Source: Fragilaria radians
Taxonomy: Eukaryota; Bacillariophyta; Fragilariophyceae; Fragilariales; Fragilariaceae
Assembly: GCA_900642245.1 (NCBI GenBank)
Contig: CAAAJI010000038.1
Coordinates: 173,548 to 185,670, forward strand
Direction: 5' to 3'
DNA: 12,123 bases
The notes beneath the pieces were generated by a model. That model saw only the letters and a program-made list of their open reading frames with translations, did not search any database and was not told the origin of the DNA. Both the position numbers and the translations under genes were made by a program. Positions 1 to 8,303 of this stretch are shown piece by piece; position 1 is the first letter of the stretch, and each line of letters begins with the position of its first letter.

Positions 1-641
1 AGCTTCCACAATCGTTTAGAAACCTATTCCTCTTGAATAGTCTTCACTTATTTATATCAATATACAATATATATCTTTTTGAACATTGAAACTCAGCCAT
101 TTGTGTCTAAACGTGAGGCCTCCTAATACCTTGGAAAGTATGTTCTACAATGACTAAGTTTATTCGTTTTTTAGGAAACTGTATGATTCTTCATAGGTTT
201 GCTATCTCTTAAGAAAATGAAGCCCATATGATGCGGATGTAAGCCTACTGCTGGAATGGCAAGGATCATAGCCTCTCAGTTGAATGCGAAACACAATCAT
301 GCAATATTCTATAATGACTATACCTTTGCATCTACTGACACAATCATGATCTACTGATAATCAGGATGGCGACGTTACATTATGGATTATTTGTTCATTC
401 ATTAGACCAACCTATCCATAAAGTTTCTTCATCAAAAACTCAGACTTATCCCGTACTTTGTCAAATTGAGAATTTAAAGAGGCTTACTTTTGTAAAGTTG
501 ATTGTTTAAGTGAAGGAATTAGCCTGTCAATATTTATTAAGTCGACTTAATCATTCCGTACGTGCTTCTCCCCGATTAGATAGGTAGTGATCCAAAAACC
601 TTGTTTCCTTTATCAGTCCGTCACAACAACGAAAGGTCAGC
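1..641. other. Gene-free left flank and TIM10 upstream region
   Basis: I see no open frame, RNA gene or mobile-element signature that I can support here. The stretch is AT-rich with stops in all frames. The last hundred bases must contain the TIM10 promoter and 5' UTR; they include a pyrimidine-rich patch and the sequence GTACGTGC near 558, but no TATA box or initiator I could defend. Confidence 0.5.
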
Positions 642-1119
642 ATGAGTAGTTTCTTTGGAGGAGGGAAGCAACAAGAGCCACAGGGTCCAGATCCGATGTT
701 TGCAGGTAAGACCGAAATAGAATGTTACGTCTAGTATTGAATTTTTGCTTATCATGCTTTGCTGGGATGAAAATACGATACGTACTGTGATGCAATATAA
801 CCTATGTTGTATACATATACATGTAATGTTCCTCTGTTACATCCCTTACATCTATGTTTTGCGAAAAGCTGTCACGGAGATGGAAATGTATACAGATCTG
901 TTCAACAAAATTGCTCGTTCTTGCTTTGAAAAGTGTGCAAGTAAAAAGCATAAGGATCAAGAGTTGCCACTTGGGGAAATGTCGTGTACGGATCGTTGTG
1001 TCGGTCGATATTTGGAGGCACAAGAACGAGTGGGACATGTCTTGCAGAAGGCCAATGAATCACAATTAGCGCAGCAAAAGGCGATGCAAGATTTACAGGC
1101 ATCCATGGGTGGCAAGTAA
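642..1119 (+). CDS. TIM10: Mitochondrial import inner membrane translocase subunit Tim10 (small Tim chaperone), two exons
   Basis: Exons 642-705 and 869-1119 join in phase 1 (G|CT, Ala22) to give a 104-residue protein. Small Tims form hexamers in the mitochondrial intermembrane space that escort hydrophobic precursors to the TIM22 and SAM complexes. The sequence shows the twin CX3C signature: Cys40/Cys44 and Cys61/Cys65, separated by 16 residues as in animal Tim10. The flanking pattern ELPLGEMSCTDRCVGRYLE resembles Tim10 (ELxxGExxCxDRCVxKYL) more than Tim9 or Tim8/13. The family needs no cleavable presequence, and none is visible. The Gly-rich N-terminal tail (residues 1-21) is encoded by exon 1 and is somewhat longer than in animals; the C-terminal Gln/Lys helix is normal. 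An uninterrupted frame beginning at 745 runs into exon 2, but its N-terminus is intron sequence. The next gene is convergent, with its stop 175 bp downstream. Tim9 identity is possible but less likely. Confidence 0.92.
706..868 (+). other. TIM10 intron (163 bp)
   Basis: The donor is G|GTAAGACC at 706 and the acceptor is AAAAG| at 867-868. Splicing restores a continuous reading frame and places the Gly-rich exon 1 peptide directly before the helix that leads into the first CX3C motif. The intron is AT-rich with TATATACAT runs, unlike both exons. Confidence 0.88.
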
Positions 1120-1244
1120 TTTTTCAACGATAGACTCTACTTTTCCTGATCCACTCGCTCCCTTCGGAAATCATTCGTTAATCGATGCAAGTTTGAATTC
1201 AAACATAACAAAAGAATTACAAGTCAGCGTTGCTTAGCCTTTTT

Positions 1245-1270
1245 CTATATTTATATATATATATTTTATA
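1245..1270. repeat. AT-rich low-complexity run between convergent 3' ends
   Basis: An almost pure A/T stretch dominated by TATATA lies between the TIM10 stop (1119) and the minus-strand cupin stop (1295). Its position fits a shared 3'-end/polyadenylation zone for the two convergent genes, but no specific poly(A) signal can be assigned. Confidence 0.45.
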
Positions 1271-1294
1271 ACTTTAACTTACTGATTGACCATA

Positions 1295-2497
1295 TTACAT
1301 GGTTTCCTCATTGTCCTCCTCAGTGTCGGATACCTTTCCGATTTGTGTGCATTTCATTCTTTTGGAAGATATCAGGCATTCTGCGCTCTGAACACGCTTC
1401 ATTCGTGCCTTTTTAGGGACCATGGCACCCAAAGATTTCATCAATGTATACTGCTTGTTGCAAACTGCAAACGCAGTACCACGGATTCGACCTGCGGAAT
1501 GAAGCTCCAATTCATCATCTACAAATCGAATATCGAGTGTTCGTTGATGAGTATAAAGCCCTGCATCTTGAATTGGTAATACCCAAGCGATGGCATCGCT
1601 TTCATTATGATGCGAGTGCCACCATCCAGGTGGGGTGATGAATACTCCTCCAGGAATCCACTCGCAACGAATAGGATTAATGATGAATCCATCTTGATCA
1701 ATCTCCTTTCCCATAAGAGTGTATACACCGGGCTCAGCCGAGACACACAAGTCCAGAGCCACTGAGTTATGCCGGTGAGGGCGTTGAACAGTCTTCCCCG
1801 GAATACTATTCAATAGAGACCAAAGGACATGGGTAAGAGTTTTGGTTTGGTCACATTTCGCATTCCCTAACAAGACTCCAAGGCGATTGGTCGAATGACC
1901 ATCCTTGTGCGATATTTCTTCCACATGACGAAGCATGCTCTCACGATGAAAGATTGTCGGTTCAAATTTTCGAGTCTTGGGTTCTACACCTAAATACTCC
2001 ATCAGCGGTTCATCGTGAATCCAATACAAAGCAGCACCACCTTTTTCTTCCTCCAAGGTACAGTGATGATGCATTGGCTTCTCTGTGATGGGGACAACTA
2101 TCATGTCTCCTGTATTCCAATTCATCCTTCCGTGTTCTTCACTCTCCGTATATCCCTTTCCACGTATCACATAAAATGCTTGTGATGTAGCAGTCGCCGT
2201 CGTTTCTATCGATTCTCCTTGTTGAACCCGAATAAAACTTGCAAGGAGGTTGGGTGAGGTGCAAGGATAATCGATTTCGAGAAAATCAGATATATCAAAG
2301 GTGTGAATTTTCGTCGGCCCAGATTCGTGCAATTCCGGGGGGTGGACAAGAATAGGTATAGGAGCAATAACAGGATTAGCTGCAGAGCCATACTCATAAA
2401 TGCGAGCATCCGCAGTGTAATCACGTTCTTCGGATGTTAGAGGCGCAACAGAGGCATTTTCTACCGGTGATTTTTCTTCAGATTGGTTTGGTGCCAT
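1295..2497 (-). CDS. Two-cupin protein, gentisate 1,2-dioxygenase-like
   Basis: A single uninterrupted 400-residue frame starting at ATG 2497. It has the bicupin layout of the gentisate 1,2-dioxygenase family, Fe(II) enzymes that open the ring of gentisate to maleylpyruvate. Cupin 1 spans about residues 85-165; its first metal motif is absent (Thr/Ala-rich TTATATSQ in place of HxH), though a HHH cluster sits at 143-145. Cupin 2 spans about 228-330 and carries the motifs PHRHNSVALDL (His241, His243) and PPGWWHSHHNES (His294, His296, His297). A complete 3-His site is therefore plausible in the second barrel, whereas classical bacterial enzymes use the N-terminal one. Residues 335-400 extend beyond the fold with a basic patch (PKKARMKR, 361-368) and an acidic end. 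There is no signal peptide, so it is probably cytosolic or nuclear. The substrate is unproven; another bicupin oxygenase is possible. The upstream region bears a CRE-like motif cluster. Confidence 0.85.
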   Translation of the reverse strand: MAPNQSEEKSPVENASVAPLTSEERDYTADARIYEYGSAANPVIAPIPILVHPPELHESGPTKIHTFDISDFLEIDYPCTSPNLLASFIRVQQGESIETTATATSQAFYVIRGKGYTESEEHGRMNWNTGDMIVVPITEKPMHHHCTLEEEKGGAALYWIHDEPLMEYLGVEPKTRKFEPTIFHRESMLRHVEEISHKDGHSTNRLGVLLGNAKCDQTKTLTHVLWSLLNSIPGKTVQRPHRHNSVALDLCVSAEPGVYTLMGKEIDQDGFIINPIRCEWIPGGVFITPPGWWHSHHNESDAIAWVLPIQDAGLYTHQRTLDIRFVDDELELHSAGRIRGTAFAVCNKQYTLMKSLGAMVPKKARMKRVQSAECLISSKRMKCTQIGKVSDTEEDNEETM

Positions 2498-2603
2498 CGT
2501 TATCGACGAAACAGTGTAGTAACTGGTTGTATCTTGTGTAAATTTGTGGGATTATGTGAGGTACAGTCAGCAAAGTATAAAGGCCTCAACTCCAGAAAGT
2601 CGA

Positions 2604-2704
2604 ACGTCAGCATCGTGAAATCTAGACGTCATGTTTACGTCAGCTGCTTATTTTTGGACGTCATTCAAGAACCGACGACGTAAGCATTTCCGTAAATGAC
2701 GTCA
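2604..2704 (-). promoter_or_regulatory. Cluster of CRE-type ACGTCA/TGACGT motifs upstream of the cupin gene
   Basis: ACGTCA occurs on the plus strand at 2604, 2626, 2637, 2658 and 2699; read toward the cupin gene these are TGACGT. The last belongs to a perfect palindromic CRE, TGACGTCA (2697-2704), and a one-base variant ACGTAA lies at 2678. All are in the same orientation and 107-207 bp upstream of the cupin ATG. Known: TGACGT/ACGTCA is the core bound by bZIP (CREB/ATF-like) factors. In diatoms such CO2/cAMP-responsive elements control carbonic anhydrase and related genes through bZIP proteins. Inferred: the cupin gene is under bZIP, possibly CO2/cAMP-linked, control. I saw only isolated copies elsewhere in the window (near 6003, 6353 and 7185). 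Confidence 0.7.
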
Positions 2705-4112
2705 ACCTTTCTCATAACAGTGCTTGAACATCCGCCTTGATTGAATACACGCCTTTAATTTCATTTCATTGATTTCGGGATACGGACAAACGCACGTACG
2801 TGTTTTTGTTTTTTTTGTGAAGTGACTGACAGGCAGGAAACCAAGAAACCTTAAGTGTTTTGCAACTTACTATTCCCACAATCCTCGAATAAGCTAGGAT
2901 GGACTTCCATATCAAGGTCTTTTGCAATGAGCGTACCAAACAATTAGATGTGCTGCTAATCTCAAATCATTCCCAAAGAATGAAACTAAATAAAAATATA
3001 CCATTCATGTGATGTAACCAATCACCATGAGGCAAAGCATTCTGCATGTAAACTGCGATCCTATTTGATGCAACAATAACAGTGAAGGCCATATTCTTAA
3101 TTGCCTTGTTTTCTATTTATTCTAGAATAATAACCTTTGGAGCTTGAAGGCGCTAACCTCATTAAGTGTAAAGGCACAGTGAAGTTTAACATCTTTCACT
3201 GAAGTTGTAGATATAGATATCAAAACCAACTTGTAGAGTCCCCAAAATCTGGTCATTGGTACGTTCCTAGTTATGCAATTACTCAAGGTGCAAACAATTC
3301 ATGTGAATAAGTAACAATCTTAAGTATGTTCCACTGAAAGCAAAATGATAAGATAAAAGTTAGCAGAGACCAAATAAACATTCGTGATGAAAAAGCTTGT
3401 TTAAATTCATAAAATTCGAGTTATAACATAGGATTATTTTATGCCAATTTTATTTCACATTAGGTAATACTCTATCGTTTATGGGGCTCGTCAAAATCCA
3501 ATTAGTCAACTTTAGTTTGCCATAACACTATTGACTTTATTAATTTTTTATTCAATTGTGGTCAATTGGCCTGCAAATACACGATCATACAACACTTTCC
3601 ACTGACTTTGTGAATATTCACGTTTTCACACTACGGATATGTTGTCTTGGATACCAACCACACCACTAGTTAAGCTTCCCCTCTCTTCGTCCACTTTATG
3701 ATTTTGCAGCTCAAATGATCTCAGAATATTACCCTCTGTCATACACATGCCTCTTAATCATATGAATTTAAGAGTTTGTCCCTAACAGAAACAAGAAGGA
3801 AGCTAGTATAGAATCTCAAATCCAATGAGATATGACTCGATCCTTCAACCAAAAAAAAATGAAAAAAGTAAAAAGCTCTTGAAACATGACGCTAATGATT
3901 TTTAAGACGTATTGTTCACAACAAAAAGAAAGCAGTAAGTGTATTTCTGTTGTTTGAAATATCTAATCGCACATGCTTTTCCACACCTTACATTTTAACA
4001 CAGGACACAAGATCCCTTTGTGTATGCTTCCAAACATTGCCTTTTTTAATATTGATTTTTTGCAATAAAAAAAACACCCTTTTAGTTGAATCGAATATAG
4101 TTTCTGAGCTTA
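2705..4112. other. Gene-free AT-rich intergenic stretch
   Basis: About 1.4 kb without a supportable gene. All frames are broken by frequent stops and the few open stretches look random. It contains short A-runs (around 3849-3858 and 4067-4076) and a symmetric GCACGTACGTGT near 2792-2803. I see no tRNA, no retrotransposon motif and no conserved protein fragment. The right end presumably contains the SEC22 3' UTR (minus strand). Confidence 0.5.
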
Positions 4113-5023
4113 CTACAAAAAGAACTTTAGATATAAGACTAACATGACCAGAGAAGTGCCCGCCACAACGGGTCCGTATTGTTGCAGTCTAGCTTGCCAT
4201 GTAAGCTTTTTAGCTCCCCATTTAAAATCCTTCGACTTTTGCTGCAATTCGTTGCTAATATTGGATACATTCTCCAGCTTTTCACCACGATTCAAAATTT
4301 CATCAATGTTCTTTCGCATAATAGTTTGAATCTCACTTAGATCTTCTTGTAATTTTGAATTGTTATTCTTGTTAGCGCCGCCACGAGAGTCTCGGTATTC
4401 ACGTTGTATACGCTGAATGATGGGGTCATAATGAATGAAGCGAAATGGACGGGCAGTTTGATCAACCTGTGACCTCCACTATTTGTTTCATTGGTGACGA
4501 CAACCGAAAAGTTAAAACATTGAATGTTGAAAAAAGTTGTGAACATCTGGAGAAGAAAGATGAACAACAAGTAGTGTATTACTCCTACTTACATTCTCTT
4601 GGAACTCATTCATCAATTCTGATAGAATTGCATCAGCGACTTCGTCAAGATAAAGAAACGCCATTCGTTTGGGATAGGAATTCTCAGTCATCGTTAAATA
4701 GCAAAGTGATTCTCGAACCATGTAATAAAATACATGATCCCCGGAGACAATCGAAAGCTTTCCAGGAGATCTGTCGGTGTAAGGAAAGAAAATTGGAAAC
4801 ATTAGAGCTGGAAACAAGCAAATATGGAAGGATGCATCTCGTAAACAGCCATGAAGAGGAGGACAACGACGACGACGACGTACTGATGAGTTAATGATCG
4901 GAGGATATCTTTTGCTTCTTGTTGATCTTTATTCGAGACAGGAGCCCCTGGACTTGCGGTAATCGTTGCCACAAGTGGCATACCATCAGATAGTCGAGCT
5001 ACTTGCGTTAGGAGGGGTGGCAT
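4113..5023 (-). CDS. SEC22: Vesicle-trafficking R-SNARE Sec22 (longin-SNARE), three exons
   Basis: Exons 5023-4884, 4770-4593 and 4466-4113 splice to a 223-residue protein (animal Sec22b has 215). Sec22 is the R-SNARE for membrane fusion between ER and Golgi in both directions. Exon 1 gives the longin start MPPLLTQVARLSDGMPLVAT. Exon 2 continues the longin domain, with VFYYMVRESLCYL and SYPKRMAFLYLDEV matching the CYLVLCE and FPKKLAFAYLED segments of the family. Exon 3 has PFRFIHYDPIIQ, an Asn-rich linker, the SNARE motif (about 145-198) with the zero-layer Arg166 in ILNRGEKLE, and a C-terminal anchor (about 203-222). ATG 5023 is the first in frame and matches the family N-terminus. The gene is divergent from the plastid-type protein gene 238 bp away. 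Each junction restores conserved sequence, so I am confident of the model. Confidence 0.93.
4467..4592 (-). other. SEC22 intron 2 (126 bp)
   Basis: On the minus strand the donor is AAT|GTAAGT (4592) and the acceptor CACAG|GTT (4467). The intron is phase 0 and joins EFQEN to VDQTARPF, exactly where Sec22 passes from the longin core to the linker before the SNARE helix. Confidence 0.9.
4771..4883 (-). other. SEC22 intron 1 (113 bp) with a GTC trinucleotide run
   Basis: On the minus strand the donor is CA|GTACGT (4883) and the acceptor GACAG|A (4771); the split codon CA|A gives Gln47. Just inside the donor lies a GTC repeat (plus-strand GAC, about 4862-4880). The intron stays open in frame for 29 codons before a stop, so retention would truncate the longin domain. 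Confidence 0.88.
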
Positions 5024-5261
5024 TTTTCTCAATTATCAGGATGGCCTTGAGACGATTTGCGACCCAATAAGAGAGTTCCAATGAAATGATCCGTTGTAAA
5101 ATCAAATTTCCTTTCCTGTTTCAATCGTCGGAGGACAGACAGACCAAAACCCCCCTTCACAAACGGAATTTCAGAATTCGCCACGTTGCTAAAAACCTGA
5201 ATGATGTGCAATCAAAATTCCATATTCGAATTCCAGTAAATAAAACATCAATGAATCAACC
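5024..5261. promoter_or_regulatory. Divergent (bidirectional) promoter region between SEC22 and the plastid-type gene
   Basis: The two start codons face away from each other across 238 bp, so both promoters must lie within or overlap this interval. I see no clear TATA box. The part next to the plus-strand gene is AT-rich and includes a tiny upstream ORF (5251-5265) overlapping its start codon. Confidence 0.5.
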
Positions 5262-7112
5262 ATGAGGACTAGTTTTCTCCTTTCATGTACATTCTTCTTT
5301 AAGATACCAATAGTTCTTTTTCATTTCTCAGTTGTTTTTACTGATGCTTTCAATCTGATTTGTTCGATCTCAGACAGACCTGGTAGAACGCTCTTTGCGA
5401 GGAAACCATTGGATAAATTCGAAGATGGTGACGCTCGATTTACAAATGAGGCTTCTAGACAACAACCATTCGAAGGGAGCTTCGCAGAGAAGGAACTGAG
5501 AAGTATTCGATATCAGAGGTTTGTCGAAGAGGATGATTTGGAGTATGCTGATTATGAGGATGACATGGATTTCGTCGATTATGAACTCGAACCTTGGGAG
5601 GAGAACGATATTGCAGACGAAGACTACAACCCCGAATCAGGACCTGAAATTGGAAATTTTTGGACTAATCCTCGACCTGGATTAGATCCTATTCCTCCCG
5701 TTCGTCGCCAGACTACCAGTGATTCACGTTCAAATGGAGTTCCTCGTCGTAGACCGTCCTCACCACGACAAACTCGAACTACGTTTCGATCTGGAACTCC
5801 CACTGCACCACGACCTTTGCAAGATCTATATGATCGACTATTTTGGTACGGAATGGATGAAGAAGATGGAGATTGGGTACCAAAATCTTATGATAAAACA
5901 GTCTTTGGCGGAACTCGAGGAAAATTTAATGCTCTAGCCTACTTAGAGGATGGGTACGACTCACGTCCCCCACCACGGCGAATCAAGAGGAAGCTTCCTC
6001 CTACGTCATACGATTCCAGCATTGATGACTTTAATGATTACGAGGAAGACGACAATGCTCCCTTTTACCCTAACGAGGTCGAGACAACAGATGATGATAT
6101 GATTCGATCTAGGTCCACAACACCTAATCCGAGAAGGAATGCTCAAAGAGAAAGTATGAAAGATAGGAATAATAATCCACAGAGGCAGCGGAGAACTAAC
6201 GATTGGGTAAACAGTGAGGTATCATCTTGGTTTGGAGACGATGATGACACCAGTGCCAACAACAGTGAAAGAAAAAGGACAGGAAGATCCTCCTCACGTC
6301 GAAATAATCCATCTCGAGAAAATCCCATTTTCAAATTTCTTGATAACCTCCTTGACGTTGATCGCAATGAAATGGAGACTAAGGCAATGTTGTATGAGCA
6401 AAGAGTGCGAAGTCGTCGACGTTCGTCGAATAGTCAAAAGCCTAGTCCACAAGCATGGTCGTCGTCCTCCTTCGATGATAATTCATTCGATGACGAACTG
6501 TTTGAAGAGAACGATGTTGTCGTAGACATAGAAGTTCAACCAGAAAGCGATGATCAAACCAACATGGTTGACACAGACCTAGATCCAGAAGGCACAAAGT
6601 TGAGTATGTCTTGGGAGGAGCGCTCTCGACGTTTAGAGCAAGTTCCGCCTGCTGGAGTACCTGCATGGGGACCGACTGGTGATTTAGGGGTCGATGCTCG
6701 CACTATAGCTATGCTGGATGCACTAGAGCAGTTACGGGAAGCTCGAGAGCAACTCAAGGTAAAATGCGAAAGAACCAAGTTGACCAGAGACGAAATCGTG
6801 ATCCTTCGAACCGATGAAGCCCTAGCGCGGAAGAAACTTCAATCAGATCCAAGACGAGGTCGGGAGCGTCTACGATATATCCAGCTTGATATTGAAGAAG
6901 CAGCCCGAGAGCTACGAAAAGCGCAGAACGCGGAGCGCAGCGCTCAACGTCAACTGGAGTATTTACAAGATAAATATTGGGCGATATTGAATCTTTATGA
7001 TGCTGAAATGGCCAGCAAAGAAGTGGATGAATCCCTAATGGAACTTACGAAGGAGGAACCTGCTGCACAAAGTCAAGAAAGTCTAGAGTCTAGTTCGGAT
7101 CAATCTGACTAA
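5262..7112 (+). CDS. Putative plastid-targeted acidic protein with C-terminal coiled coil, family unknown
   Basis: An intron-free 616-residue frame from ATG 5262. Residues 1-29 form a hydrophobic signal peptide ending VVFTDA, followed by Phe30 and a Ser/Arg-containing, acid-poor stretch to about residue 50. This is the signal-plus-transit layout of diatom plastid proteins, where Phe follows the cleavage site (ASAFAP-type motif; here TDAFNL). The mature part is very acidic from 85 to 125 (many Asp/Glu/Tyr), then Arg/Pro/Ser-rich and probably disordered to about 440. Short aromatic islands interrupt it: LYDRLFWYGMDEEDGDWVP (189-207) and NPIFKFLDNLLDVD (354-367). After WGPTGDLGVDARTIAMLDAL (469-488) comes a charged coiled coil of about 100 residues (480-580) and an acidic Ser-rich tail. 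I recognise no enzyme motif. A structural or scaffold role in the plastid is only a guess; a plain secretory protein is the alternative. Confidence 0.8.
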   Translation: MRTSFLLSCTFFFKIPIVLFHFSVVFTDAFNLICSISDRPGRTLFARKPLDKFEDGDARFTNEASRQQPFEGSFAEKELRSIRYQRFVEEDDLEYADYEDDMDFVDYELEPWEENDIADEDYNPESGPEIGNFWTNPRPGLDPIPPVRRQTTSDSRSNGVPRRRPSSPRQTRTTFRSGTPTAPRPLQDLYDRLFWYGMDEEDGDWVPKSYDKTVFGGTRGKFNALAYLEDGYDSRPPPRRIKRKLPPTSYDSSIDDFNDYEEDDNAPFYPNEVETTDDDMIRSRSTTPNPRRNAQRESMKDRNNNPQRQRRTNDWVNSEVSSWFGDDDDTSANNSERKRTGRSSSRRNNPSRENPIFKFLDNLLDVDRNEMETKAMLYEQRVRSRRRSSNSQKPSPQAWSSSSFDDNSFDDELFEENDVVVDIEVQPESDDQTNMVDTDLDPEGTKLSMSWEERSRRLEQVPPAGVPAWGPTGDLGVDARTIAMLDALEQLREAREQLKVKCERTKLTRDEIVILRTDEALARKKLQSDPRRGRERLRYIQLDIEEAARELRKAQNAERSAQRQLEYLQDKYWAILNLYDAEMASKEVDESLMELTKEEPAAQSQESLESSSDQSD

Positions 7113-7702
7113 CGTAACATTATGTTCTGCAAATGCACTACTTTGAAGGCATCATTCTAAAATGCAGGAATGAAAGACTATCACTGACGTTAAGTCCATT
7201 CGAAGGATTCAATACTTTATCCGAAATGTTTTACTTCATGAAACAACAATTGCGATAGTTAAAAATTATCCCTTTTCACAAAATCTGTCACGATGATTTC
7301 GTCAGAAAAGAAAGGGTAAGAACTATCACTAGTAAACCAACAACAGAGAATAGTTTAGGAATGGATTTCATTGTATGGTACTCTTAGAATGATTTCAGCA
7401 CTATTTGCTTAACTTTCCTGTTCAGAGAGCATCACATATTCTCAAGTTTTTTACGTTTTCTTGAACCTTTCCCCTGTTATCTTGTTTTTGCGGTATCTAA
7501 AAAAGATTAATACTATTCTTCTGGGATTGATTGCATGTTTTAATGCCTTTACTACAACCGCATTTTTCAAGAAAGGATCTAAGTTTCCTTTTGAATTTGG
7601 TTGTGTACGTGTGAGAGAGAGAGCGAGAGATATCGAAGGGGTATTGACAATATTCCTTGAGTTCAAATCCAGATTAGGTTATATTTATTAAGCTTATTCA
7701 TT
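7113..7702. other. Intergenic stretch between host gene and retroelement debris, with a GA-rich patch
   Basis: No gene is supported here. A short GAGAGA microsatellite lies at about 7612-7630. Open stretches on both strands around 7451-7691 encode hydrophobic or basic peptides without recognisable features and are probably chance. The left edge of the Copia debris cannot be fixed precisely; the first convincing gag-like residues appear shortly after 7703. No TG...CA LTR end is recognisable by eye. Confidence 0.45.
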
Positions 7703-8193
7703 AAGGTATCGAGCTTGAGAAAGACTGAGTTGGTGAGAAATTTTCTTTGAGTTTAATTTAGCTTTTACAACTTTGCTCCAAGATTGCTGACAAGAATCTA
7801 GATCTATGAGGTTTGAATTACAGAGCTTGAAGATTTATGCGTAAGACTTGAAGAGGCAGGATCTAGCATATCCGATAATCAATTCATCATTCATATCTTG
7901 AACAATATAACTTCCAATTATAAATTGAATTGGCATTGATGGAGAAAAGCTTGGGAGATGAGGATAAATTGATGACTACTGACGAGAGTTGAGACAAATT
8001 TGATCTTTGGCTTGAGCAGCTTAGAACAAGGCTGGTGAGCAATATTGAAGGAGAACTTTGGAAAAATAGCAAATATCTAGTTAATGCAAATAAGAGGTTT
8101 GAAAATGATTAAAACAATTACAGTTGTTCCTCCAGTACGGCGTACTACACCGATTGCCATAGGAGCGGCCATTTTAGGGAATGCATGTTTTAA
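7703..8193 (+). pseudogene. Block A: Copia gag, C-terminal half with CCHC zinc knuckle (broken)
   Basis: From 7817 the frame reads ITELEDLCVRLEEAGSS, then ISDNQFIIHILNN, the hallmark of Copia gag (UBN2-type) helices; the codon just before it is TGA where the family has Trp. After a frameshift near 7930 the next frame reads LALMEKSLGDEDK and runs with two internal stops into a CCHC zinc knuckle at 8146-8188. The knuckle keeps Cys (8155), Gly-His (8167-8172) and a last Cys-Phe-Lys-Leu-Lys (from 8186), but its first Cys codon has become Tyr (TAC, 8146) and one extra base shifts the frame before the last Cys. The upstream segment KVSSLRKTEL (7703-7732) is a weaker match to the part preceding these helices. 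The gag N-terminal half is missing from this block. Confidence 0.82.
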
Positions 8194-8303
8194 ACTCAAG
8201 AAGAATATCATAGAAAAAAATGCACAACAAGTAACTTCACTAACCAAAAAGACAGAAATTCGACTCTACAGATGTTGCGTTTACGACAACTTTTGATTAT
8301 GGA

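Noticed and set aside
745..868. In-frame extension upstream of TIM10 exon 2 giving a 124-residue protein
   Set aside because: This part is intron: it has a clear GTAAG donor at 706, an AAAAG acceptor at 868, AT-rich composition, and translation unlike any small Tim; exon 1 at 642 gives a better N-terminus.
1286..1638. Plus-strand open frames opposite the cupin 3' end
   Set aside because: Shadows of the cupin coding region with no recognisable domain.
4445..4894. Plus-strand 149-residue open frame
   Set aside because: It lies antisense across SEC22 exons and introns; the minus strand gives a complete longin-SNARE protein, and this frame shows no features.
5029..5211. Minus-strand 60-residue frame just upstream of SEC22
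   Set aside because: No start context, conserved motif or splice link to SEC22; it lies in the shared promoter interval.
7661..7670. GTTCAAATCC, resembling a tRNA T-arm / B box
   Set aside because: No matching A box, acceptor stem or anticodon arm at the right distance upstream.
7451..7691. Small open frames on both strands, one with a hydrophobic stretch
   Set aside because: Low-complexity, overlapping each other, no homology that I can see and no splice or promoter support.
7703..7714. AGGTATCGAGC, resembling a Copia primer-binding site (tRNA-iMet type TGGTATCAGAGC)
   Set aside because: Lacks a base, is not preceded by a recognisable LTR end, and the stretch is explained as well by gag-like coding sequence continuing into block A.
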